From contig MU119202.1 in the NCBI GenBank assembly GCA_014904845.1, forward strand, positions 434,001-498,000: a stretch of 64,000 nt of DNA, in the 5' to 3' direction. The notes below the pieces were generated by a model that was given only the letters and a program-made list of their open reading frames with translations, searched no databases and had not been told where the DNA came from. This DNA comes from Acephala macrosclerotiorum. Its lineage: Eukaryota > Ascomycota > Leotiomycetes > Helotiales > Mollisiaceae. The position numbers were made by a program, and so were the translations under genes. Of the stretch, positions 36,709 through 48,009 are shown piece after piece. The stretch's first letter is position 1. Each line of letters starts with the position of its first letter.

Positions 36709-37536
36709 TGGAGATTGTGTTGGGTACATATGGAGTTGAGGGGGACGATTTGTTTTGCGAGCATTATACCGATTCTCTAGAGAAAAATGCGGCGGCGGTG
36801 ATACACCGAAATTATGATGGATTTTCGAGCTTTCGATTTTAGGCCACAATCCTCAGAGAGGTAGCGGCAATGCAGTCTGTCTAACTTCGCCATCTGACAT
36901 GGCATCCTACAATTGCGTTGACTTGAAGCAACGGTCATATGTGCTCATTGTGAAATTTCGACATTTGGTGGGTCTATAGGAGCCTGATATCAGTGATGTG
37001 CCACTTTGGAAGTGAAAGTTGTATTACTCGTTGACTTCTAATTTCCGAGACTTTACAACCAAAATGTTCAATGTGACCTGTGACAATTGAAATTTTGTAA
37101 AGCGGCAAACTATCGTCTTACTCAAATAGTCTTTCATAACATTTGAGACTCAAACTTCGGCCAAAATAATCGAAACATCGTAATTAAAATTTGAGCTCTT
37201 GTCGCGAATACGGACTTTTCATCGTTGCCTTGCCAGTTCTCAGCCTCGTTTAAGAGTGAAAATGGACTAGCGTCTAGTGGTCGACGAATCGCTGTGGCTG
37301 AGAAGGAACAGCCCCGGAAAGTTGAATCGCTCTGCTCGACACGTACATCTTGAGAACAGACCAGGCAAAACGGAAGCTTATAATCATTCTCCAACTCAAA
37401 ACATTCCACACAAAGTCTGAAACGGCTACCTACCCGCAGGGAACACATTGCACTTCAGAAAACAATCCAGCTCACAAGGCTACGCAAGCAACGAGCACAC
37501 CTGTTCAACCTCTGAATTGCATCGCCAAGAGCAAAG
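36709..37536. other. Intergenic between NTF2 and TVP18
   Basis: About 830 bases contain the 3' end of NTF2 and the promoter and leader of TVP18. A 104-codon minus-strand frame (37448 to 37134) has no motif. No other gene is supported. Confidence 0.4.
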
Positions 37537-38280
37537 ATGACTATCGCAGAGGAATTCGCGACGAGGAATTTCAGTGAGCAGCATTGTTGAGTCCAGTCTA
37601 AGGTCTATTTGGCTAACTATGACCCAGGTATTTACGGACAATGGTAAGCAATAGCTCCTCTGACGACCTTGGAGGAAATCACCGCAGCGCCATCACCTTA
37701 CCATCGAGTGCGGAATGCAATGCAGTTCTTCACATTCAGAAGTCGACTCGCGCTCCGAATGTGTTCATTCTCAATGCCGCGCCGCAGGCCATACCCGTAC
37801 TTCTTCATGGTACCGTTGCTGACACCTAATGTCGGCAGGACCGGAGTGATATGCATATTCCTCTGCTTTGCCCTTGGCATCTCCCATCTCTTCCATGTTA
37901 GCATCATGATTCTCTTCGGGGCTCTTTGCCTGTAAGTGGTCCATCTGCATGCCAGAATACAAGACTGACCCTTTCCCAGCGCTAGCTCCTTCCTCATCAT
38001 CTTCATCGAAATCCCTCTCCTACTTCGCATCTGCCCAACATCCTCGAAGTTCGATACCTTCATGCGCCGATTCACAACGAACTACATGCGCGCTGGAATC
38101 TACCTTGCCATGGGCATCATTCAGTGGCTAAGCATCATCCACGAAGCTTCAAGTCTCATCGCGGCGGCCATAATGCTTACACTCGCTGCTGCGTTCTATG
38201 CTCTCGCAGGTGTTAAGGGCCAGGGTTTCGTTGGGAGCAAGACTCTTGGTGGACAAGGAGTTGCACAGATGATCATTTAA
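37537..38280 (+). CDS. TVP18: Golgi membrane protein Tvp18
   Basis: Four exons (37537-37573, that is 37 bases, then 37628-37643, 37839-37931 and 37980-38280). The protein reads MTIAEEFATRNFSIYGQWTG, then VICIFLCFALGISHLFHVSI, then ASSFLIIFIEIPLLLRICPT, MRRFTTNYMRAGIYLAMG and ends GFVGSKTLGGQGVAQMII. These blocks are diagnostic of Tvp18, a small protein with four membrane segments found in Tlg2-containing Golgi vesicles of yeast, where its role is undefined. The second exon is only 16 bp, and the intron after it (195 bp) is the longest in the window. The total is 447 bases, 148 aa, close to the family size. Confidence 0.92.
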
Positions 38281-39933
38281 GGCCAGAGATTGGAGGAGGA
38301 CGGACTGTGGAGAAATTGGACGACCGAGAAGAACATAGTATGACGAACGAGAGTTTCGAACAGAGCGTGGATTTTGAGAATTGCAATCGCAGCAAGTCGA
38401 GGTGGAAAACGGTGCGAGCATGTGGTCCCGGGGCATGGCGTTATGGAAATTTTGGCTGGTTGATCTGGCTTGGTGACGAGTTTCTTTTTTTCAAAGAGCT
38501 TAGGGAGTTTGACCAAGTGTACTTTTATACCTCCCCCCGGATGTTGTTCTGAAAGCTATGCAGTTCTTTTTCACACATTACCTACCTCCTTGGCACGGCT
38601 ACTCCCCCTACAGCTTCTAGGCTAACCAGAATGCACGTTTGTCCACCATGCCAAGTGTCCTTGAGTTGGGATATTGTCGAGTCACGAGGAGCATGTCGGA
38701 TTTAATTCGACTCGATCTGAAGATCTCACGATCCCGTTCAACGTAAGACCATCTTGGAATAACCTGTCCTGATTGGTATCAGGCATTGCCTAATGATCAT
38801 GCGGGGAAAGGCTGGACACTAGCAACAGCGGATGTGCAGACACAATTGTCAGGTGCCATTAAAGTTTTCGGTGTGTTACTTGACGTTGACGGCATCACCG
38901 AAATTTTGGTTCCTTTTCCCTTTCCCATGCGCTCAGTGCGGGGGAGAATGATCGTGAGAGATTTATTTCCTGACGCTGCTGGTGAGCAGGCTCTCGACGA
39001 GACAGGTTTGGGCGGTTCCATCGATGGCGAGTAAGTGGGTTCTAGACCTTTTTTGGCGGGGATCGTTTAGGACCGTTGGAGGGGCGATTTCATGAGTTTT
39101 CGGCCCCTGTGAAAAAATACCGCTCCATAACGGTCCACCGCAGCCTATCACTATGAGTTATTTCCATCGTATGCGTGAGATCTTCCATCATCAGAATCAC
39201 CTCAGCCGTTAGTGGTCGGCGTGATCGTATGCATTGCATTGCATTCCAAGACCAGAGCTGCTGCAGAGACTTGAATGGCAGCAGTCAACTCGATTAAAGG
39301 CTTCTCAAAATTGGAGACTCGCTCACTTTTCAGAAAAATAACTTGTTACCCGATCGTGGCTTGTCCCAGGGTAGTTGAGACAATGACGAACTTCGATTAG
39401 CGTGCCAGGAAGCAAAGCTGTACCACGGTCACAGCCCCTTCAAGTATGGACATCACCTCCCGTTCCAGATTTATCCATCTTCTCTCCCAACATATTGTCC
39501 ACCAAAAGCTTCAATGATTGACCTTTGAAGGGGGTTAGATTATTTCAAGCCACCACTACGTAAGTCCTGCATTCATGCCCATTGTCCCCTGCAGACGTTG
39601 GCACAAAATACTCGAGACACCTGAGGTCACAAAGGCTTTTAAGCCGAGCGTCTGGTATCACTGCATCCAGCAGCAAGTCAGGTCTTTGCACCCATTGGCA
39701 GACATCGACACGTTGCCAGCAAACCACCTTGTTGTCGATCCTGTATCCAAGCAGCTAATTTAGATCAACCACGCAGCGCACTCACCCCAAGAACCAGCCT
39801 TCACCTTCTCTCGAGCCCGCGTATTGGCTATTGCGTTGTTCGCTTCACTCTCCTGGCTGCATGAAATAGCTGACCGCAACTCAGAACTTCAGAACTTCGA
39901 GACTCATTGTACACCCCGGAAACACAAGCTACG
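38281..39933. other. Intergenic between TVP18 and AIM21
   Basis: 1.65 kb without a supported gene. Overlapping frames of 70-82 codons on both strands near 38786-39034 have no motif. GCATTGCATTGCATT at about 39232 is a trivial short repeat. The last 100 bases are the probable leader of the AIM21-like gene. Confidence 0.4.
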
Positions 39934-42900
39934 ATGTCGACTGCGATACCACAAGTTCCTCCTCGTCCTACCAGGACCCAGGACCAGACAGCTACTTCTG
40001 GGGCCTCTCTTGGTAGCGACATCCCCAAAATTCCTCCACGCCCGGTTAATCGACGTCTTGACCGCTCAATCTCACCAAATCGCGAGAGCTTTGCTCGATC
40101 ACCCCTCAACGAAACTCCCTTCTTTGGAAACCACGGAAACCAGAGCAAATCCTCCTTGTACGCCTCCGAGAGTGCCAACAATTCAAGCTCAGATCTGCCA
40201 CGTCGTCCTCCCAGCGTCTCTCTGCCGTCGATTGGCCAGGAAGGAAATGAATACGCGGATGTGTTTGGAGCTTCAGAAGAGCTAGGAACCTCACCTACAC
40301 AAACTCGCAATGTTGCCAATGACCTCAAGCTTCATGCGCCCAAGCCGTCTCTGCCAACTTCCAGCGCCAAACAACGAGTATCAACGGTTACTCGCACGGA
40401 CTCTGGTCAGGCTGCGGCTTTTGGGATTGGCAAGGCCTCCTCGACCGACGATAAGGACCCTGCATCAAGACCATTGAAGGCCAAGGCTAGCTTTGCTAGT
40501 GAGAAGTCCAATGGCACCGAACGTCCTCCGTCAAGCCTCGAAAGCGAACATGGCATACCCGAAATCGGTCAGCGTGTTCCGATGTACCCAAATGCTGGCG
40601 ATGTTCAAGCTCCATCTCCTGCCCCCTTTGCTCAGCCATACGCTCCGGGCATTGGATTTCACAATGATGGATCGAAACCAAGACATCATGGACGTAAGAC
40701 CAGTGCTCGCGGGCATGATATTCCTCCTGATGCATAGTAAGTACATTCCATTACCACTACAATCATTTCTGCAAAGAGCTGTAGATAAAACTCTATCCTC
40801 ACTTAGACATATCTACCGAATATTCCTTATACTAGGCGAGATATTGGTAGCTAACTTCATTTAGTGGTCGTTATGGTCATGGAGTCATTCCTCATGATCG
40901 CTTCGAGAAAGCGTATTACGAAAAGCACCCAGAGCTTTTCAAGAAAGAGCTTGGTCAATACGGGGAGGGTCGACCAGAATGGGCCATGAGTAGTGAGGAT
41001 CTCAATAAGATTGTTCGAGACACCGCTAGCCGTGGTGCCGGACTTGGTAAGGATTACAATTGTGCAATTTGCACATGAACCGAAATATCTAATCAAAACT
41101 AGGTACATCACCTGCTGTTATGGGCACTCCATCCGAGCAAATCGGTTTCCAGGCCTCTGAGGAATACACTTCCCGGATGTCGTCTCCCCGTCCTCAATCT
41201 GGCAACTTGCAAAATCTTGCCCATTCCAATGCTTCTGAAACAAATGTCGACTCGCCATTGAGAAAAGAATCATTCCCGGGCGACCTACCTGGCAAAGCCG
41301 ATTTTGAGGGCACATTGTCCCGGAGCCTCAACGCACCCTCAGACACCGCTTTGGAGAGCGAAATCGAGGAAGAGGGCGTCATTCATGTCGACGCTCCCGG
41401 TCGTCGTGTCAGCAAAATCTATGGAGGCGATGGTGACCTCTCTTCTACCGAAGATCTGGGACCCGGTGGTGAGAATGATAGTATTCATGATGAGCTTGGC
41501 TATGGCGCCCCAATCCTAGCTTCAGATGAGGTTGCTAAGGAACCCTTCGGTTGGGAACTCCTACCAGCTATTTCACCTGTGAATGAACGACGTGGCAGCG
41601 CGTATGAAGACGGCTTTTATCAACAGAGATCCGGTAGTCAATCAAGTCTTGCTGGCAGCAGACCTACAAGTCGACCTGGAAGCATCCATGGAAACATCCC
41701 TGGTCTTCGGTTGCCAGAATCAAAGCCACTGGAAGACTTGGATGAATATGAGCCACTGTTCCCAGAAGATGAGAAGCATGCTACTAGCGTCAAGCCATTG
41801 ACTGCCGCCGACAAGCTTAAGCGACCTGAGCTGAAGAACCGCAAATTCCCCAGTCAAGATATCTGGGAAGACTCCCCTAACAGCCTGCAATATACCGCCA
41901 CTGTTTCCACGCCACAACTCCCAGAGGAGAAAGAAGATTCACCAGATGTTCAAGAAGGCGAGACTGCTGCACAAGCCTTCGCTCGTAGACAAGAGCAATT
42001 AGCCGAAAGCGAATCAAATGATTCAGAAAGCTTCTTGCATCGTGAAAAGAAGCCTTGGGCACATAAGGCTCACTTGGTTGCGGAGACAAGACCCAGCATG
42101 AAGCAAAGATTCCCGAGTCGCGATATTTGGGAAGATACTCCGGATAGTCTACAATTACAAACTACAGTTGCAGGTCCTCAGTCGGATGAGATTTTAAGTC
42201 CACCGGAAGACCGACCTACTACAGGAGCAGTTGTTTACCATCAGGAGAAGGCTGCAGCCGGACTGCCACTCAGCAGTGACGAAGGTCGTGCCACTACGAA
42301 TCTCGCTACTGTTGCCAAGCCTCAAATTCCGGCTCGTCCAGCCAAGTCGAAGCCGTCGGAGTCACCTGAGAGGCCACACCCAGCAATTCCAGAGCGTCCA
42401 CAACGAACAAAGCCAGGCACTGGGATGGAAGGCACTTCGCCACCTCTACCCATAAAGGCGAAGCCTGTGGTTCCTGCCCGCCCCTCAAAACCCATCACGC
42501 GTGAGTCTTCAGAAAATGTGCCTTTAACCCAGGTCCCATCAAATTCATCCGCGAGATCTGTGGGTTCAGATCAAGGTGCAGCGGCAGCAGCAGCCAAGCC
42601 TAAACCTCCTGTTCCATCAAGACCTCTTGGTAGCAAAATTGCAGCTCTGCAAGGCGGCTTCATGTCAGATCTGAACAAGCGTTTGCAGCTTGGTCCGCAA
42701 GCACCCAAGAAAGAAGAGGTCGCACCAGAGGCAGAGGAGGAACCGAAAGAGAAGGCTCCCTTGTCAGATGCGAGGAAGGGTAGGGCTCGAGGTCCGGCTC
42801 GTAGAGCGCCGGCTAAGAGTCCGGCTCCCGCTAGTGCCCAAGTTGTGGGAACGTCAAGCAGCACACTGTCATTTACAGTACCAGCCACGTTGTGGTCGAT

Positions 42901-43285
42901 TGATCCTGTCGAGGACCGGGTCTACGTCGGATTACATGACGAGGTAGCAACTCCCGACGTCACTTCCAAAGCAGTCACGTCGGAAACTCCAACACTTGCA
43001 ACGAACACCGCAGGCGAATCACTTCATGACCCCGTGGAGATTGCTCCTGACGCGGACAAGGCTATTTCCCCGCCCTCCACAATGGTGGATGCTCGTACAG
43101 ATCATGCAGAGGAATTGGAGAAGGATAACATTTCAAATGGATCTACGAATCATAACTTGGAGCCAGTCAAGCAGAGCGACGCGTCTCCTGTTGTCTCTCA
43201 AAGCACTTTCGCTCCAGAACCGGTCGACGAAGACCTTTCAGCTTCGACGGCAACGTTGAAACCCAACACAGAGAATGTAGAATAG
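39934..43285 (+). CDS. AIM21: Aim21-like protein, cortical actin regulator
   Basis: Three exons (39934-40736, 40865-41046, 41103-43285) with introns of 128 and 56 bp give 1055 aa. Almost the whole protein is disordered and rich in Pro, Ser and acidic residues. It starts MSTAIPQVPPRPTRTQ and has many PxxP or PPRP stretches suited to SH3 domains (IPKIPPRPVNRR, KPVVPARPSKP, KPPVPSRPLGSK). A compact conserved block lies around the second exon: YGRYGHGVIPHDRFEKAYYE, then KHPELFKKELG. The motif FPSQDIWEDSPNSLQ is repeated as FPSRDIWEDTPDSLQ about 85 residues later. Yeast Aim21 works with Tda2 at actin patches and limits filament barbed-end assembly. Most fungal homologues carry the name by similarity only. 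Confidence 0.75.
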
Positions 43286-43873
43286 AAGTCGGAGAGATAT
43301 TACTTTCCCAAGTTCATTTAGTTTGCCAGGATTTGAATGTATCACTGATCATTCTGCGCCGATAAGTTACTTATCAATCATGTGATGATGTTCAACGTGT
43401 CATAGTGAGAGCTAAACAAGTGCTAGTACCCCCTTTTTGGTCTGGCAAGCGGTACCGAGCGCGGCTACCCTTTTTGGCACGTAGGGTTGGAGTCACCGCA
43501 CAACTTCATATACCTTCCCTTCCTTATGTCATTGAACTGCGCGACCCCCGCATGTTATCATCTCATGTCTATACTTTATCTCAACCTTCATTTCTACCAA
43601 ACAGACGATAGAAACTCAATCCTACCGAATTCCGACTATCATACGACGTGCATCAGAAGTCAATATAGTATATGCATGGAGCACTCATTTATGACCGCCA
43701 AGCGTCTTCGCAATCCAAATTTACCTGTTCCTGCACAGGCGTCATTGCTGTCGAGTGAGTGCCTTCGTCATATCGTACACCTACGGTGACTCTAATTCAA
43801 ATCTCAGTTTATATAGACATTTTCAATATTCTTGGGACTTAGAAACACGAAAGGAAGAACTTTGGCCTCCATA
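43286..43873. other. Intergenic and leader of acid trehalase gene
   Basis: About 590 bases. An ATG at 43691 opens 21 codons ending at a good GTGAGT donor, but none of the nearby acceptors I tried (43807, 43816, 43842) brings it into frame with the trehalase, so I treat it as a leader uORF. Confidence 0.4.
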
Positions 43874-46800
43874 ATGCCAAGTATGGAGCGACAACGCATA
43901 TTTCGTCGCATTTCTAGCGGTGCAGAACACTGCGTCATGCTTATGTTGGGAGTGTTAGCTACATTTATTATCATCACTGCCAGCCAGGCACGCCCAATCC
44001 ATAGCCTGCAGAATAGAGGACTTCCCTTGATTTATGATCCGCTTTCTCGAGGGCTTGTAGCAAGAGGAGAAGAAGTCAATCCAGTCAAGTCGAAGTTCAA
44101 GACAATACCAGATCCTGGGATGGGGTATCCCGAGATCAATGTTCTGGCTGAGAATAAGACTTATACATGGGACGATGATCGGTGGATCATAACAGAAACT
44201 GCATTCAACCCCAGCATATTTTATTCGAGAATTCCCCAGGCAAATGGGCAAGTCAATCCTATGTCTATTATTCACAATTTTAATCCCTGCTATGATTTTG
44301 GACATAAGTTGCTAAGTTACTTGATAGGTATTTCGGAACCACCGTGGCTGCTGCTGGGCCATTTTTCGAAAGAGACGTGAACAAGACCAATCAAAATGGA
44401 AATACACCGATAGAGGGTTGGCCTCTTGATAATGTAAGGCAGACATTCACAACTCTTTCTGGCCTCTACGATTGCCAAGACAGAACCCCGAGGACGAACT
44501 TCGAAGAGCTGACTGAACGTGGCTGTGAGAGTGTTATTTCTGGGCTACCGTATCCTATGGGGCTATATTTGACTGTCGGCAATACAACGCTCAATTCTAC
44601 TGTAGACCCTTCGACTATCAGCAATTTTGAGCAAACGTTATCATATCGGAACGGCACTGTAACTTGGAGCTATACGTGGTCTCCAAACAATACCAACATC
44701 ACGTATGAGATAGACATTGTTAGTATGGTGAGCAGAGACAATCGGAATGTAGCGGCTACATACATGTATGTTACTCCTCGTGGTGGGAATGAGACTGTCA
44801 AAATCGCCGATTTCATCGACGGCCACGGAGGAGTCAGGTCTCGACTGGGAACAAAATATGTCGATATCGATACAAGGTCCACTTCGGTCTCTGTACATCC
44901 AGACGGTAAGCCTGACGTTGCGGCGTGGCTGGTATCTACAATCGATGTCTCAAATGGATATACAGATGAAAATTCTGGAAGACCGATTTTTGGTCTTGAC
45001 ATCAACGACCCAATGTCTATTGGTCAAGAATACGATGTACACCTGAAGGAGGGAGAGACAGCAACCTTTGTGAAGTATGTCGGCGCCGCCTCTACCGATG
45101 GATTCCCAAGCAGTGCAGAGGAGGTGGCTCGTAACGCTTCTCAGACGGCGTTCGAGACTGGATGGGACCAACTATTCAACAAACACACCACAGCCTGGAA
45201 TCTCCTCATGCATGAACACTCCGTCGCTAGCTTCCGCGACCCCATGGGTCATTTCCCTAACGATACGGTTACCCAAATGCTTCAAATCCAGGAAATCGCC
45301 AGCCGATACTACCTTCTATCAAATCTACAGGTGGACGACGATACTGGTTTGAACGCCAACGGTGTAGCAGTAGGCGGCTTAACTTCCGATACATACGGAG
45401 GCATGGTGTTCTGGGATCAAGAATTCTGGATATGGCCTGCCATTGCATTGACAAATCCCGACTACGCAATGCAAATCATCAAGTACCGGGATAGACTCTT
45501 TGAGGCCGCGAAAGCCAATGCTCAAGAACCTTACGTACAGGCAAAATACGCATTTGATAATGGATCTTCCCTATTTCCATGGACGAGCGGAAGATTTGGC
45601 AATGCGACAGGAACTGGACCAGTTCTTGACTACGAATATCACCTCAATCCTGATATAGCGCTCGTTGCAATCAATCAATACTATATTTCAGGAAATGAGG
45701 CGGAATTCAGAACGAACCATTGGGACAGAGTCAAGTCTGCCGTACATACCTTCATGGGTCTTGTGGTTAAGGAGGGCGACAAATATTCGACCAAGAACAT
45801 GACAGAGCCTGACGAATATGCTGTAAGTAATCTTATGCCCTCCATCCCTCCCAATTCCCCCTTAATGCGAGGGTGGAAAGAAATGAACCACGCTGACTAG
45901 AGAGAAGAATCACAAGAACAACGGAGCCTTCACTAATGCAGCCTTCACGCAGCTCACGGGCATGGTCATAGAACTACAGAAGCAATTTGGAGAATCAGTC
46001 AATGAGACCTGGGCCGAGGTCGCCAGCAACATCAACATTCCTAGAGCTGAATCCGGCATCACTCTCGAATACGAGGGGATGGAAAACACAGGCCCTATCA
46101 AGCAAGCCGATGCATCATTGTTGATCTTTCCGATGAATCTGGCGGGCATGTCGTTGAAGCAGATGAAGGACGACCTGGTGTACTACGGCCAACGAGTGAC
46201 ACCAGACGGTCCTGCGATGAATGCTGCTATCTCGAGTATCGCAACAAATCGTGTAGCTGTATCAGGGTGTGGGGCATCTATACACTACTCGCAAGCAACA
46301 GCTCCGTTTCTTCGAGCTCCCTGGTATCAAATGTCAGAGCAAGCCAACGATGACATGAATGCCAACGGAGGTGTTGCACCTTCTTTTCCATTCTTGACAG
46401 GACACGGTGGAGCAGGGCAAATCCCCCTTTATGGATTCCTAGGGTTCAGTCTGAACAGCAAAACACTCAGCATACGTCCTAGTCTTCCCTTGCCATTTCA
46501 CAACTTGAGGCTTCCCGATTTTTACTTTCAAGGAAGCAGATTTAGAGCCGCAATGAATACCACCCATACAAACATCACTCGTCTTCCGGGTGCTGGGGCT
46601 CGTGGTCTTGTCGAAATCTACTTGGGGCAGTCAATGCCTATTGTGGTAGAACGGCGAAAAGTCGACAGAACCGAGCTCGAAACCATAAATTACACGCTGG
46701 CGATGAATGAGACTCTGACGGTACTGAATGATATGTATTGGAAGGACGTGACTACGGAAGGAAATATTATACAATGTTATCCGCCTGTCACCCGTGCGGC

Positions 46801-47383
46801 TAACGTCGTTGGCCAATATCCCGGAGCTCTTAATGACGGAGATACGAGCACAAAATTCCAAGCCGGTCATCAGAATCGAACAAAGGTCGTCATTGATAAC
46901 TCTGAGGTCAAGCCTCAGAGGCTCCAAAAGTTCAAGATCGATTGGGCGGGTCGTCCGGCGATGAACTATACATTGACATTCTCGAATAGCTCGAAACCGG
47001 AGCCAGGCCAGCTGATTGTCAACCAAACCACCTTCTCCAGCGAAGTATTTCCGAGCAAAGTATATGGTACCAACGAGTCTGATACCATAGTTGTGCCATA
47101 TATAGGCAACACAACTGAGTGGCAGTTCAAGCCGGATCAAGAAGTATGGTCTGGAAATTATACTATCTTAGAGTTCGAAGGCTGCAGAGAGTGTGGCGAC
47201 GATCAGGGTGCGACTGTTGCTGAGCTTGAAGTTATATCTTTCAGCCATGGTAGTAAAGTCCAGGAAGAAGATACGATGAAAGCATTGGAAGACCAGACCG
47301 CAGAGTCGAGACAGGGATCAGACAATCTGGAGAAAGCCCATCTGGGACATACAAAGCGGGATAATTGGGATCGTGTTGTGTGA
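43874..47383 (+). CDS. ATH1: Acid trehalase (vacuolar/extracellular), GH65
   Basis: Three exons (43874-44247, 44328-45822, 45908-47383) give 1114 aa. A hydrophobic segment near residues 20-37 (VMLMLGVLATFIIITA) is a signal anchor, and the many N-x-S/T sites suit a glycosylated vacuolar or secreted enzyme. The GH65 N-terminal motif NGYFG (124-128) is recreated across the first intron, which uses a GC donor (GG/GCAAGT). The general acid is expected at Glu621 in TEPDEYA, and the next exon continues NHKNNGAFTN, the classical GH65 signature. GHGGAGQIPLYGFLG and a beta-sandwich C-terminus follow. It hydrolyses trehalose to two glucose molecules. The start is the first in-frame ATG; ATG 43883 is also possible. 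Convergent with MCM10. Confidence 0.9.
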
Positions 47384-48009
47384 ATGGCTGCCAGACGCTC
47401 TACATCACGAATGATACGAAATTGATCACAGGCACCAGCTGACTTCCGACATCAATCAAAAAGATTGGTCGCAGCTGAATGGGTGGGCTGGTGAGCCGAG
47501 GGCAAACCTTTCAAGCTGCAGCGGCTTTCAACTTAATTCGAAGCTGTCGTGGCTTTATAGAGCTCCTCTCCACTATCATCCCGGCCACGGAAACTCGAAA
47601 GATGGTAAACCTCGCAAAAGCTTCGAACTAAGGCGCGCCGATCGAGGTACCCTAGCTCAAGGATTGTGACTCGGGACTGCATTTGCGGAAATTCAGCAGG
47701 CTATTCGCCCAGCCATCACTGAAGTTGGTTCTAATTCTAGTACATGGATAGCATAAAAATAGATTGCTTGGATATGTATCGGGCGAGAAAACAATGGTGC
47801 GTCCCAAGATGCAAGGTATATGTGGAGAAAAAGGCTCGGCCGCGAGGTTGGCGTCGAGCGTGAAGGACGGGAGTAGCTTGGAAGGCAGCGTCGGATAAAG
47901 TATCTTATTGTCCATGTAGTGGAAGGAATCTAGTTCACAATCCACAGGTTTTCCCTTTATCCTGGCCTCTAGAAAACAATATTCTACCAATACAGAATCC
48001 GTTTTGCCT
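47384..48009. other. Convergent 3' region between ATH1 and MCM10
   Basis: About 630 bases holding two facing 3' untranslated regions. The sequence GATTGTGACTCG at about 47665 resembles the landmark of the 8.5-10.3 kb array, but without its other elements. No gene is supported. Confidence 0.4.

Noticed and set aside
43691..43754. Possible upstream coding exon of the acid trehalase gene
   Set aside because: A good GTGAGT donor, but none of the local acceptors I tried joins it in phase with the trehalase frame, and two candidates run into a stop or a wrong frame.
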